Shown piece after piece: positions 1-8,613 of a stretch of DNA of 38,842 bases. Under the pieces are notes generated by a model. It did not search any database. It worked only from the letters and a program-made list of their open reading frames with translations, and had not been told where the DNA came from. The position numbers were made by a program, and so were the translations under genes. Positions within the stretch are counted from its first letter, which is position 1. Each line of letters starts with the position of its first letter. Source of the DNA: Bacteroidales bacterium (GTDB lineage Bacteria > Bacteroidota > Bacteroidia > Bacteroidales > VadinHA17); the NCBI GenBank assembly GCA_025358645.1, contig JANYIW010000031.1:1-38842 (forward strand), in the 5' to 3' direction.

Positions 1-126
1 CAATATCTTGAAGGCCTTGGATTCTCAATACTGAGGTTTGAAAACAGATTGGTATTCCAGGAACCTGAATTTGTAAAAAATGAAATAAGAAAAACCTTCA
101 AAAGAAAAGATCCTGAATTTGAATAA
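1..126 (+). CDS. DUF559-type endonuclease-like protein, C-terminal end (partial)
   Basis: The frame is open from the first base of the window to a TAA at 124-126, giving 41 residues of a gene that starts upstream. The tail contains LGFSILRFENRLVF followed by an acidic and basic helix. This is the usual end of DUF559 proteins, which are small Vsr-like, restriction-endonuclease-fold proteins of unknown substrate. The catalytic part lies outside the window, so the family call rests only on the last strand and helix. Confidence 0.55.
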   Translation, partial: QYLEGLGFSILRFENRLVFQEPEFVKNEIRKTFKRKDPEFE

Positions 127-186
127 ACAATCAACCACCCCGGCCGGAATCAGCATTTGTATCATATTTAAAAAGTGGTCCGGCCA

Positions 187-316
187 CCCCTCCTTCAAAA
201 GGAGGGGAAATGTATCGCATATATATTTAATACTTTACATTCTGTTTTGTACTAAACTCTCTCATTATTTTACTATATTTAACACCTTAGTTTGACGGCT
301 ATCCCCCATTTGGGGG
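187..316. repeat. Two intergenic palindromes between convergent genes
   Basis: The 209-base gap between the DUF559 tail and the oppositely oriented oxidoreductase gene holds two GC-rich hairpins in AT-rich sequence. One is CCCCTCCTT (187-195) against AAGGAGGGG (199-207). The other is CCCCC (303-307) against GGGGG (312-316), followed by another G run. Neither has a clean T tract. They may act as bidirectional transcription ends for the two converging genes; such C/G-rich intergenic hairpins are common in Bacteroidota. No gene is seen here. Confidence 0.45.
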
Positions 317-335
317 GTTAGGGGGTAAAAAGACT

Positions 336-890
336 TTATATAGCCCTTTGAACCTCTGTTATGATTTCTTTACCCCTCATTAGCGCCTTTTCATTTATAG
401 GAATAAGATTATGATATCTTTCAGGCAGGGATTTCTTTAAACCTTTAATAACATTCTCCAACTTAATGATCGGCTTCACTTTTAAGTATCCACCGAGAAC
501 AATTGTGTTGAATATTTTGGGGCTGTTCATCTTTGAAGCTTCTTCAGTTGCATCGACGCGATAGACGGTTATATCTTTTCTTTCAGGATGCCTGGTAATA
601 CCATTGGTATCGTAAATAAGTATACCACCCGGCTTAATTGAACTCTCAAATTTATCGAGCGATTGCTGGTTAAGGATGATTGCAGTGTCGAAATGTTTTA
701 TGATAGGTGAACTGATCCTTTCACTGCTGATTATAACAATGACATTTGCTGTTCCACCGCGCATTTCCGGTCCGTATGAAGGCATCCAGCTGACTTCCAT
801 ATCCTGAATCACACCTGAATATGCCATTATTTTACCCATTGAAAGGACACCTTGTCCACCAAAACCGGCTATAATTATTTCCTCAGTCAT
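336..890 (-). CDS. korC: 2-oxoacid:ferredoxin oxidoreductase, gamma subunit
   Basis: 184 residues, the usual length for a free-standing gamma subunit of the 2-oxoacid:ferredoxin oxidoreductase family (KGOR/VOR type). It begins with the family signature GFGGQGVLSMGK, followed by MPSYGPEMRGGTAN, which is typical of this subunit. It is the last gene of the operon, 32 bases after the beta subunit. With the alpha, beta and ferredoxin subunits it would form a cytoplasmic enzyme that oxidatively decarboxylates a 2-oxoacid to acyl-CoA and reduces ferredoxin. The neighbouring aminotransferase and phenylacetate-CoA ligase point to aryl or branched-chain 2-oxoacids, but substrate cannot be read from this subunit. 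The symbol is used generically. Confidence 0.88.
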   Translation of the reverse strand: MTEEIIIAGFGGQGVLSMGKIMAYSGVIQDMEVSWMPSYGPEMRGGTANVIVIISSERISSPIIKHFDTAIILNQQSLDKFESSIKPGGILIYDTNGITRHPERKDITVYRVDATEEASKMNSPKIFNTIVLGGYLKVKPIIKLENVIKGLKKSLPERYHNLIPINEKALMRGKEIITEVQRAI

Positions 891-922
891 TTTATTATGA
901 ATTTCTTAATTTTTGGAACTGA

Positions 923-1702
923 CTATTCTTCAGGAGTTTTTAAATCTCCCAGAGGATAATACGGGAACATATTTTCCTCCATCCATTTATTTGACTGAAC
1001 AGGTGTCATCTTCCATCCAGACGGGCAGTTAGAGACTATTTCAATCAGACAGGTTCCCTTGTTAAGCTTCTGATAATTAACTGCTTTCCTTATAGCTTTC
1101 TTTGTCTTTTTAACATTTGCAGGGGTATGCACACTCTGCCTGGTAACGTAGTACGATCCGGGAAGAGAAGCAACAATATCCGTCATTTTAAGCGGGTACC
1201 CCATTGTTTTGACATCTCTGCCATAAGGTGATGTAGAGGATTTCATTCCTGGGAGAGTTGTTGGTGCCATCTGTCCGCCTGTCATCCCATAGATACCATT
1301 ATTAATAAAAATTATCAGAATATTTTCTCCCCTGTTGCATGCATGTATTGTCTCTGCAGTACCTATTGCAGCAAGGTCACCATCACCCTGATAGGTAAAA
1401 ACAAATTTTTCCGGAAAAAGTCGTTTAATGGCAGTTGCAACCGCGGGTGCGCGACCATGGGCAGCCTCCTGCCAGTCAATGTCAAGATAGTAATATAAAA
1501 AGACTGAACAGCCGACAGGAGAAACTCCGATTGCTTCCGACTGAAGGCCCTCTTCATCAATTATTTCAGCAAGTATCCTGTGAGCCGTTCCATGGCCGCA
1601 TCCCGGACAATATGACAAAATGTTTTCTGTCATAATATTTGTTTTTTTATACACCAGATTTTCCGGCTTTATTATCTCTTTGATTCCTGAAAATTCAACC
1701 AT
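923..1702 (-). CDS. korB: 2-oxoacid:ferredoxin oxidoreductase, beta (TPP) subunit
   Basis: 259 residues. The thiamine-diphosphate binding motif is clear: GDGDLAAIGTAE followed about 20 residues later by NNGIYGMTGGQ. CPGCGHG near residue 32 supplies the first two cysteines of the single [4Fe-4S] cluster typical of this subunit. The start is 3 bases after the alpha-subunit stop, so the two are probably translationally coupled. This subunit carries out decarboxylation and passes electrons to the small ferredoxin subunit encoded upstream. Short size and absence of extra domains fit the four-subunit KGOR/VOR class rather than single-chain pyruvate:ferredoxin oxidoreductase. Confidence 0.92.
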   Translation of the reverse strand: MVEFSGIKEIIKPENLVYKKTNIMTENILSYCPGCGHGTAHRILAEIIDEEGLQSEAIGVSPVGCSVFLYYYLDIDWQEAAHGRAPAVATAIKRLFPEKFVFTYQGDGDLAAIGTAETIHACNRGENILIIFINNGIYGMTGGQMAPTTLPGMKSSTSPYGRDVKTMGYPLKMTDIVASLPGSYYVTRQSVHTPANVKKTKKAIRKAVNYQKLNKGTCLIEIVSNCPSGWKMTPVQSNKWMEENMFPYYPLGDLKTPEE

Positions 1703-1705
1703 TTC

Positions 1706-2776
1706 TTAACCTCCTATAAATTTTGATTTCAGACTTTCAACTACCTCTTCAGGAGTTGTAACAATGCCTCCCATTCTACCAAAATGGTACACAGGAACTT
1801 TACCATTTACAGACAGAAGTACATCCTCTATCATCTGCCCGGCGCTCATCTCAACCGATAGCATTCCCTTAACTTTACCGGCAAGTTCATTAATTCTTTT
1901 TGTGGGAAACGGGAATAGGGTTATTGGTCTCAATAAACCTGCTTTTATACCCTGTTCCCTTGCAAGCTGAACTGATTTCTGACACACCCGTGCACTAGTG
2001 CCATAAGCAACCAGAAGATATTCAGCATCTTCGCATTGAAACTCCTCGAATCTGACTTCTTTTTCCCTTATCTCATCGTATTTGGCAAGAAGTTTAATGT
2101 TAAACAATTCCTGCCGGTTGGAATCAAGATCAAGAGAAGTAATTATATTTCTTTCTCTTGTCGTTGGTTTACCTGTGGTCGCCCAGTCGGGAGAAGTTTT
2201 TGATCTCTCTTTATGTGGTTTTAAGTAAACTTTCTCCATCATCTGACCGATAGCGCCATCAGACAACATCATTACAGGATTTCTGTATTTAAAGGCTAAT
2301 TCGAAGCTTAGATCGACAAAGTCAGCCATCTCCTGAACCGATGCCGGAGCCAGTACTATAAGGTGATAATCTCCATGCCCTCCCCCTTTTGTCGACTGAA
2401 AATAATCTGATTGGGCAGGTTGGATTGTACCGAGACCCGGGCCACCTCTGACAACATTTACAATCAGGCATGGGAGCTCTGCTCCTGCAATATAAGAGAT
2501 GCCCTCCTGTTTAAGACTTATACCGGGTGAAGAAGAAGAAGTCATAACTTTTTTACCACATCCGGCGCCGCCGTAAACCATGTTAATGGCAGCAACTTCA
2601 CTTTCAGCCTGAAGTACTATCATTCCGGTTGTCCCGGCAGGATTTGCTTCCATAAGGTATTCAATGATTTCAGTCTGAGGCGTAATGGGGTATCCAAAGT
2701 AGCCGTCTACTCCTGCACGTATTGCAGCTTCAGCAACTGCTTCATTTCCTTTCATCAACCTTAATTCCTTTTCCAT
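1706..2776 (-). CDS. korA: 2-oxoacid:ferredoxin oxidoreductase, alpha subunit
   Basis: 356 residues, the usual length for the alpha subunit of VOR/KGOR enzymes. The N-terminal pyrimidine-binding domain shows GNEAVAEAAIRAGVDGYFGY and PITPQTEI. The middle contains SSSPGISLKQEGISY, a stretch conserved in VorB/KorA proteins, and the C-terminal transketolase-like domain contains LLVAYGTSARV. It sits between the ferredoxin subunit (7-base gap) and beta (3-base gap). It forms the active-site interface with the beta subunit. Assignment as 2-oxoisovalerate, arylpyruvate or 2-oxoglutarate specific is not possible from sequence alone. Confidence 0.92.
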   Translation of the reverse strand: MEKELRLMKGNEAVAEAAIRAGVDGYFGYPITPQTEIIEYLMEANPAGTTGMIVLQAESEVAAINMVYGGAGCGKKVMTSSSSPGISLKQEGISYIAGAELPCLIVNVVRGGPGLGTIQPAQSDYFQSTKGGGHGDYHLIVLAPASVQEMADFVDLSFELAFKYRNPVMMLSDGAIGQMMEKVYLKPHKERSKTSPDWATTGKPTTRERNIITSLDLDSNRQELFNIKLLAKYDEIREKEVRFEEFQCEDAEYLLVAYGTSARVCQKSVQLAREQGIKAGLLRPITLFPFPTKRINELAGKVKGMLSVEMSAGQMIEDVLLSVNGKVPVYHFGRMGGIVTTPEEVVESLKSKFIGG

Positions 2777-2783
2777 TACATGC

Positions 2784-3008
2784 TTATATTTTAGTTTTAT
2801 AAACTGTTATTACGCCGTCAGGACAAACCATAGCACAATTGGCGCAGCCAATACACAATTCGGGATTTGCAGGAAACGCATAATTATAACCTTTCCCGTT
2901 CACATCTTTTGCCATAGCGATGGTTCCTGTGGGACAAGAGACCATACATACTTCGCACCCTTTGCATCTTTCAACATTTACTACAATACTTCCCCTGATC
3001 TTTGCCAT
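2784..3008 (-). CDS. korD: 2-oxoacid:ferredoxin oxidoreductase, 2[4Fe-4S] ferredoxin subunit
   Basis: 74 residues with two complete ferredoxin motifs: CKGCEVCMVSCPTG and CIGCANCAMVCPDG. This is the delta subunit that collects electrons from the TPP subunit and hands them to free ferredoxin. It starts 11 bases after the aminotransferase stop and ends 7 bases before the alpha-subunit gene, giving the order delta-alpha-beta-gamma common in Bacteroidota. Confidence 0.93.
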   Translation of the reverse strand: MAKIRGSIVVNVERCKGCEVCMVSCPTGTIAMAKDVNGKGYNYAFPANPELCIGCANCAMVCPDGVITVYKTKI

Positions 3009-3019
3009 ATACTTATCAA

Positions 3020-4345
3020 TTAATTTTTTTCTATTGTATGATCTTCCCTGAATTTTTTTAATCGTCTTTCCAGGTCACCGAATTGTTCGCGCGGAACCTG
3101 TGAAACACATGCTCTCAAACCATCAGGTCTGTCACTTCCTGTGGTTTCAAGAGAGATAGCGCTGATTCCATAACAGAGGAGTTGCTCTATCAGGATATCT
3201 CCTGCCATTCCTGGATAAGCGATGGTAAAATAAAAACCATCTGCAAGCTTTTCATCTACGTCCATGTCATAGACTATCTGGAAATCATTTGAAACAAACA
3301 TATTTTTCATCAATCTGGCCTTTTCACCATATTCCAATACATCATCGCGGTACTTGTATTTTCCATCATTAACGGCTTTAAGTAAAGCAGCTAAACCGTA
3401 CTGAACGGAATGAGTTACTCCGGCTGACAACCCGTATAATGCCCCAAAGATAGCTGAATGTCCAAATTTATCAGTTGAATAATATCTTAAAAGGTCAGGA
3501 TAGGATCTATGAAAAAGCTGATCAGATATTGCCATGATACCGATTCGCTGGCCTGCATAGCTAAATATTTTGGAGCTCGAAATAAGCATTATATATTCAT
3601 CTGTGTAATGGGCAACTGTTGGCTGGAATGGCGCCTTTCCCGGTACTGAATAATCTTTCCGGAAATCCATGCCGAAATATGCCAGATCTTCAATCACGAT
3701 AACATCGTATTTCCTCGAAAGTTCGCCAATGATTGCAAGTTCCTCCTCCTTAAGACATATCCATGAGGGATTATTTGGGTTTGAAAAGAGCAAAGAGGAT
3801 ATCTTACCTGATTCCAGATGTGATTCAAGTTTATCTTTAAGTTTCTTCCCCCTGTAATTATAAATATCGAAAGAACAGTAATCGTGTCCAAGCATTTTAA
3901 CCTGTTGCTTCTGGACCGGAAATCCAGGATCGAGAAACAGAGTTCCCTCTTTAGTCTTGTCATTTCTATTAGCGACCAGAAAACTAACCATTGCACCCAT
4001 CATTGAACCAACTGTGGGAATACAGCCCTGTGGATCAATATCAACATCAAGAAAGAGCTTGATAAACCTGGAAGTTTCTTTTTTCAGAGATTTGAGACCT
4101 GAAATGTCGGGATAAAGTGATGCTACACCGCTTTTAAGTGCGGCTATTTCTGCTTCAATGCCAATAGATGGAGCTGGAAGGCCGGGGACACCCATTTCCA
4201 TCCTGATAAATTTAATACCTGTTTTTTCTTCAATTCTATTTACAAGCTGTGCAATTTCACGTATAGATGATCTACCCAGAGAAGGGATACTTATAGTGTT
4301 AGCCAGGGTCTTTATTATTTCAGATGATATTGGAATATCTGTCAT
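3020..4345 (-). CDS. PLP-dependent aminotransferase, class I/II
   Basis: 441 residues with the fold-type I aminotransferase pattern: SNPNNPSW (cofactor and substrate loop), the aspartate-containing VIVIEDLAYFGMDF, and the PLP lysine in ISSSKIFSYAGQRIG. It would transfer the amino group of an amino acid to 2-oxoglutarate and so produce the 2-oxoacid used by the adjacent oxidoreductase. Its position between a phenylacetate-CoA ligase-like gene and korD suggests an aromatic or branched-chain amino acid as substrate. That is inference from context. The start overlaps no neighbour and lies 15 bases from the ligase stop, consistent with one operon. Confidence 0.87.
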   Translation of the reverse strand: MTDIPISSEIIKTLANTISIPSLGRSSIREIAQLVNRIEEKTGIKFIRMEMGVPGLPAPSIGIEAEIAALKSGVASLYPDISGLKSLKKETSRFIKLFLDVDIDPQGCIPTVGSMMGAMVSFLVANRNDKTKEGTLFLDPGFPVQKQQVKMLGHDYCSFDIYNYRGKKLKDKLESHLESGKISSLLFSNPNNPSWICLKEEELAIIGELSRKYDVIVIEDLAYFGMDFRKDYSVPGKAPFQPTVAHYTDEYIMLISSSKIFSYAGQRIGIMAISDQLFHRSYPDLLRYYSTDKFGHSAIFGALYGLSAGVTHSVQYGLAALLKAVNDGKYKYRDDVLEYGEKARLMKNMFVSNDFQIVYDMDVDEKLADGFYFTIAYPGMAGDILIEQLLCYGISAISLETTGSDRPDGLRACVSQVPREQFGDLERRLKKFREDHTIEKN

Positions 4346-4360
4346 GTCGTTTTAAAATAA

Positions 4361-5662
4361 TTAAAATTTCCTCTTATCAATTACACGTTTGGATTTGCCT
4401 TCACTTCTTTCAATGATTTTTGGTTCAACGAGAGTTACTTTTATTGCCAGTCCAAGCGAATTCTCGAGGTTATTCTGAAGTTTCTGACGAAGTGATTCCA
4501 ATTGACTTATTTTATCCTGAAAGAAAGCTTCATCAACTTCTACTTTTAACTCAAGAGTATCGAGATTATTTACTCTGTCGACAATTAACAGGTAATGTGG
4601 TTTAATTTCACTCATTTCAAGAAGAACACTCTCCACCTGTGAAGGGAAAAGATTAACACCCCTGATAATGAGCATATCATCACTTCGTCCAAGGCATTTA
4701 TCCATTCTTACCATTGTCCTGCCGCATTTGCACTTATCATAAATAAGTCTGGTCAGGTCGCGCGTCCGGTAACGGATCAGGGGTAAACCCTCTTTTGTAA
4801 GTGTTGTAAAAACTAATTCCCCTGTACTTCCTGCCGGCAAAACCTTCAGAGTAACGGGATCAATAATTTCGGGGTAAAAATGATCTTCGTTTATGTGCAA
4901 TCCCTCCTGAACCAGACATTCGCTTGCAACCCCCGGACCAATTACTTCACTCAGACCATATATATCTATAGCTTTGATCTTCAGTTTATCCTCAATCTCG
5001 CGGCGCATGTTCTCTGTCCATGGTTCAGCGCCGAAAACTCCTACTCTTAACTTTAAATCATCACGTTTAATTCCACTCTCCTGTATTGCTTCCGCGAGGT
5101 ATAGTGCATAAGAAGGAGTGCATGCCAGAACAGTGCTCCCGAAATCTTTCATGAGTTGTATTTGTCTTGAAGTGTTCCCACCCGATATCGGTATTACAGA
5201 GGCTCCTATCTTTTCTCCTCCGTAATGCAGTCCCAGTCCTCCTGTAAACAGTCCATAACCATAAGCAACCTGGATGAAGTCATTTTTGTTTGCACCTGCA
5301 CTCGTCAAAGTACGAGCCATTACCTCTGACCATGTAGATATATCATTGCGTGTGTATCCTACTACTGTGGGTTTTCCGGTAGTGCCGGATGAAGCATGGA
5401 GCCGAACTATCTCGCTCATAGGAACTGCAAATAATCCAAAAGGATAATTATCTCTGAGGTCCGGTTTAGTGGTAAACGGTAATTTGGCTAAATCATCAAT
5501 TGTCTGAATATTTTCCGGTCCAAGGCCGGCTTCCTGCATCCGGTTCCTGTAGTAAGGCACATTAAAATATACTCTCTCAACAGTTTCTCTGAGTCTCTCA
5601 CTTTGAACATGTCTGATCCCATCCCTATCCATGCACTCGAAATGACGGTTCCAAATTTCCAT
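4361..5662 (-). CDS. paaK: Phenylacetate-CoA ligase family protein (AMP-forming)
   Basis: 433 residues, the usual PaaK length. It has the AMP-binding P-loop [16 protein letters not shown], the adenylate motif [12 protein letters not shown], the hinge region [10 protein letters not shown], and the C-terminal AMP-binding lid domain near 330-433. It would activate an arylacetate or similar carboxylate with ATP and CoA. In anaerobic amino-acid fermenters this family is commonly next to indolepyruvate/arylpyruvate:ferredoxin oxidoreductase genes. The ACT-domain gene begins upstream with only a 3-base gap. Whether it makes or releases the thioester in vivo is not visible. Confidence 0.88.
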   Translation of the reverse strand: MEIWNRHFECMDRDGIRHVQSERLRETVERVYFNVPYYRNRMQEAGLGPENIQTIDDLAKLPFTTKPDLRDNYPFGLFAVPMSEIVRLHASSGTTGKPTVVGYTRNDISTWSEVMARTLTSAGANKNDFIQVAYGYGLFTGGLGLHYGGEKIGASVIPISGGNTSRQIQLMKDFGSTVLACTPSYALYLAEAIQESGIKRDDLKLRVGVFGAEPWTENMRREIEDKLKIKAIDIYGLSEVIGPGVASECLVQEGLHINEDHFYPEIIDPVTLKVLPAGSTGELVFTTLTKEGLPLIRYRTRDLTRLIYDKCKCGRTMVRMDKCLGRSDDMLIIRGVNLFPSQVESVLLEMSEIKPHYLLIVDRVNNLDTLELKVEVDEAFFQDKISQLESLRQKLQNNLENSLGLAIKVTLVEPKIIERSEGKSKRVIDKRKF

Positions 5663-5665
5663 ATC

Positions 5666-6091
5666 TTAAATTTTATATAGATCACTGGCCTTCAGCAACT
5701 CCATTTCATGACTTTTAAGCGCCTTAATTGCGTCCTCTGTATTGCTGCAACGAAGGATTATGATTGATTTGTCACCTACAGAAAACGCGTAGGTATATTC
5801 CACGCTGATATCCAGATCAGATAAAATTCGCAATATCTTTGCATAGTGTTTTGCTTCGTTAGGAGCCATCACGGAAATAACTTCCGTAAGATTCACCGTG
5901 AAGTTTTGCTTTTTCAGGAGCTCCCGCGCTTTCTCAGGTTCAGAGACAATAAGGCGTAAAATTCCGAATTCTGTTGTGTCAGCAACGCTTAATGCAGTTA
6001 TCCTGATATTCTCCTCTCCAAGAGCTTCAAGCACTTCTGTCAGACGTCCTGATTTGTTTTCAAGAAAAATTGATAACTGATGGATAATCAT
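5666..6091 (-). CDS. Tandem ACT-domain amino-acid-binding protein
   Basis: 141 residues made of two ACT domains (about 1-65 and 70-141) and nothing else. The first begins IIHQLSIFLENKSGRLTEV, with the GRLTE turn typical of ligand-binding ACT modules. This family is regularly adjacent to paaK in anaerobes and is presumed to sense an amino acid and regulate the partner enzyme. The stop is 3 bases from the ligase start. No catalytic residues are present, so a regulatory role is inferred from fold and neighbourhood. Confidence 0.8.
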   Translation of the reverse strand: MIIHQLSIFLENKSGRLTEVLEALGEENIRITALSVADTTEFGILRLIVSEPEKARELLKKQNFTVNLTEVISVMAPNEAKHYAKILRILSDLDISVEYTYAFSVGDKSIIILRCSNTEDAIKALKSHEMELLKASDLYKI

Positions 6092-6170
6092 ATTCTTAAC
6101 ATATTTTTGAGTAGAAAGAATTTTCGAATATAAATATAATATTTATCAGGTTGCAATAATATCGTTAAGA

Positions 6171-8228
6171 TTACCTCTCAATTCTGATCCTGGCATCAAC
6201 AACTGTAATGCCATCAGGGCTCCCTATCAGTGGATTAAGGTCCATCTCCTTTATTTCAGTAGCATATCGTAATAAACTTGAAAGACGTACAATTATCTCT
6301 GCAAATTTTGCCTCATTAATCCCGGGCTTTCCACGTGTCCCCTGTATGATGCTGTAGCTCCTGAGACTTCTTATCATCGATTCTGCTTCATTGAAAGTGA
6401 GAGGAGCAAGTCCGGATGACACGTCACCAAGAACTTCCACAAATATCCCTCCCAAACCACAAAGAATAATATGACCGAAACGGGGTTCATATTTTGCTCC
6501 GATAAAAAGTTCAGTACCCGAAAGCATCTCTTGCACAAGAACTGCCTTTACACCTTTTATTTGCATCATTCTTCTGAACTCAGCTTCAAGATGTTTCACA
6601 GATCTTATATTGAGTGTTACACCACCAACATCCGATTTATGAACCGGACCAACAACCTTCAATGCAAGAGGGAAACCGGTTATATTTGCCAGCGATAACA
6701 ACTCCTTTTTTGAAGTGACAACATTTTCTTTCACAACAGGTATATTCACTGCATTAAGAAGTCGGTGTATGACTGCCGGTTCCAGATAACCGTCCGGCGA
6801 TTCATCTATTATCTGCCTCACGAGTGAAACATCAATATTCTCAAGAAAAATCTTCTCTTCTGCCGGCGAGGGTGTATTGAATATTTTTGTTAACGCGCCT
6901 CCCAGAACAACTTCATCAGGAAAATTGACATGACCTTTATTAAGGAAATATTCAAGTTCTTTTGAAGAACTTGTTACAGATGGTAAGATAGGATAAAGAG
7001 GCTTGTTACAGTCTCTTATTTTTTTATGAAGAAGATCGTAAATCTCCGTCATGTCATTCAAACCATTACTGCCAAAGATCACACTCATGCCGTCAATAAT
7101 CGGTAGTTTTTTATCTACATATTCTATTACCCTGTCAAGCTGATCATTAGTAGCTGTTGCAATCATATCGATCGGATTAACAGCCGATGCTCCCGGATTC
7201 ATCATTGCAAGCAAATTATCGTGATGAATACCGGTCAGCTTTGGAATATTCATACCTCCGGCCGATAATGCGTCAGTAAGCATTACAGCTGGTCCACCGG
7301 CGTGTGTAATGATGGCAATATTTTTACCCTTAAGCTTTTTGTGAAAAAATACAGAAGCGACGGTAGTCAACTCTTCCCGGCCGGAACATCTTACTATTCC
7401 GGCTTTTCGGAATAGCGCTTCTACTGCTGAATCGGATGAAGCCATAGCTCCTGTATGCGATGAAGCTGCCCTGCTACCGGCTTCAGTAGTGCCGGCTTTA
7501 ATTGCTGCAATGCTGCATCCTTTGCGTATAAGAGAAGAGGCATGATGAAGTAGTTTATCCGGATTCCTGATACTCTCAACATATATCAGTTTTATTGGTG
7601 AGCTGATATCAGGTTCGTAAGTATTATCCCAGAATTCGAGAACTTCCTCCACTCCTGTCTGAGCGCTGTTGCCAACAGAAAACACACTTGAAAAGTTGAG
7701 TCCCTTTGGCATTGCTGATTCAAAAATAAAAACTGCAGTAGCGCCTGATCCGGAAACAAAATCACATCCTCTGCTATTTAGTTTTGGAACAGGAGATGTA
7801 AATACACCCTGATATGATTTGGTAATAACCCCGATACAATTAGGTCCTATCAGACAACCTCCAACATGATCAATAAGTTCAACAATTTTCTTTTCAAGCT
7901 TAAGTCCATCATCACCTGCTTCACTGAATCCGGCTGATATAATGATAAAAGCCCTGGTTTTTTTCTCCCGGACTAGTATTTCAACTGCAGCAAAGCAAAG
8001 TGAGGCGGAAATAGCCAGTATTGCAAGATCGGCATCCGGTATATCATTCAAATCTCTGTAAGATTTAATCCCCTGGATTTTATCTTTATTAGGATTTACT
8101 ACATATAGTTTTCCATTGTATTTTCCATCGATAATATTTTTAAGGACCTTACCTCCTGGTTTAAAAAGATCGTCTGATCCTCCTACAATAACAATGCTGT
8201 CAGGATTTATAAGTTTTTCATTTATCAT
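6171..8228 (-). CDS. Acyl-CoA synthetase (ADP-forming), fused alpha and beta subunits
   Basis: 685 residues. Residues 1-130 form a CoA-binding Rossmann domain (VIVGGSDD, GPNCIGV). Residues 150-450 are succinyl-CoA-ligase-like and contain SSHTGAMASSD, whose histidine is the phosphorylated residue in archaeal ACD enzymes. Residues 470-685 are an ATP-grasp domain (ALKVVGPVHKSDVGGV, EMDLNPLIG). The enzyme converts acyl-CoA, ADP and phosphate to acid, CoA and ATP, the energy-conserving end step of amino-acid fermentation. It is the first gene of the operon, 79 bases upstream of the ACT gene. Archaeal ACDs split these parts into two chains; the one-chain form is common in bacteria. Confidence 0.87.
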   Translation of the reverse strand: MINEKLINPDSIVIVGGSDDLFKPGGKVLKNIIDGKYNGKLYVVNPNKDKIQGIKSYRDLNDIPDADLAILAISASLCFAAVEILVREKKTRAFIIISAGFSEAGDDGLKLEKKIVELIDHVGGCLIGPNCIGVITKSYQGVFTSPVPKLNSRGCDFVSGSGATAVFIFESAMPKGLNFSSVFSVGNSAQTGVEEVLEFWDNTYEPDISSPIKLIYVESIRNPDKLLHHASSLIRKGCSIAAIKAGTTEAGSRAASSHTGAMASSDSAVEALFRKAGIVRCSGREELTTVASVFFHKKLKGKNIAIITHAGGPAVMLTDALSAGGMNIPKLTGIHHDNLLAMMNPGASAVNPIDMIATATNDQLDRVIEYVDKKLPIIDGMSVIFGSNGLNDMTEIYDLLHKKIRDCNKPLYPILPSVTSSSKELEYFLNKGHVNFPDEVVLGGALTKIFNTPSPAEEKIFLENIDVSLVRQIIDESPDGYLEPAVIHRLLNAVNIPVVKENVVTSKKELLSLANITGFPLALKVVGPVHKSDVGGVTLNIRSVKHLEAEFRRMMQIKGVKAVLVQEMLSGTELFIGAKYEPRFGHIILCGLGGIFVEVLGDVSSGLAPLTFNEAESMIRSLRSYSIIQGTRGKPGINEAKFAEIIVRLSSLLRYATEIKEMDLNPLIGSPDGITVVDARIRIER

Positions 8229-8613
8229 AGGCTACAATGATGGAGAAGGAATAAATTAGGAAATTCAATAATAAGGACTGACAGAAAACTATAAACCGGC
8301 AAACCGTTTGAGAAAGCCGACATTATGTGCGACGACAAATAAATACTTTTCTGATATATAATGACTTACAGACATTTTTTGATCTTAAATTCTGAAGGCA
8401 AGATAATAAAAAATAAATAGCACAAAACAAGATAATTATCATGGGATGGATACTATTATTTAAGGTATTTGAGTATTCGATTTTAAGATTGCAGTGACAA
8501 AGCATTCACATTCTCATAACACGAAATTTAATGAGAGAAGTTGGGCATCTGCCTTAAAAAATTACTTTTGTAATATAAGCCAGGTCAAAATAATGACCTT
8601 TAATCAATATCGT
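8229..8613. other. Divergent intergenic region, acyl-CoA synthetase operon / C69 peptidase
   Basis: This 385-base AT-rich gap separates divergent genes and should contain both promoters. On the plus strand a good promoter-like pair is present (listed separately). On the minus strand a weaker -7-like box lies at 8284-8291 (TAGTTTTC on that strand), about 55 bases before the synthetase start. No convincing small gene, hairpin with T tract or Rex-like operator was found here. Confidence 0.5.
8540..8570 (+). promoter_or_regulatory. Bacteroidota-type promoter for the C69 peptidase
   Basis: TACTTTTG at 8563-8570 matches the -7 consensus TAnnTTTG exactly. GTTG at 8540-8543 matches three of four bases of the -33 TTTG box at the expected 19-base spacing. 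A transcript would begin near 8577, which rules out the longest possible start at 8494 and favours 8614 or 8593. Confidence 0.5.

Noticed and set aside
8494-8613. Extended N-terminus of the C69 peptidase.
   Set aside because: A promoter box lies inside it, and the extension would place the signal peptide internally.
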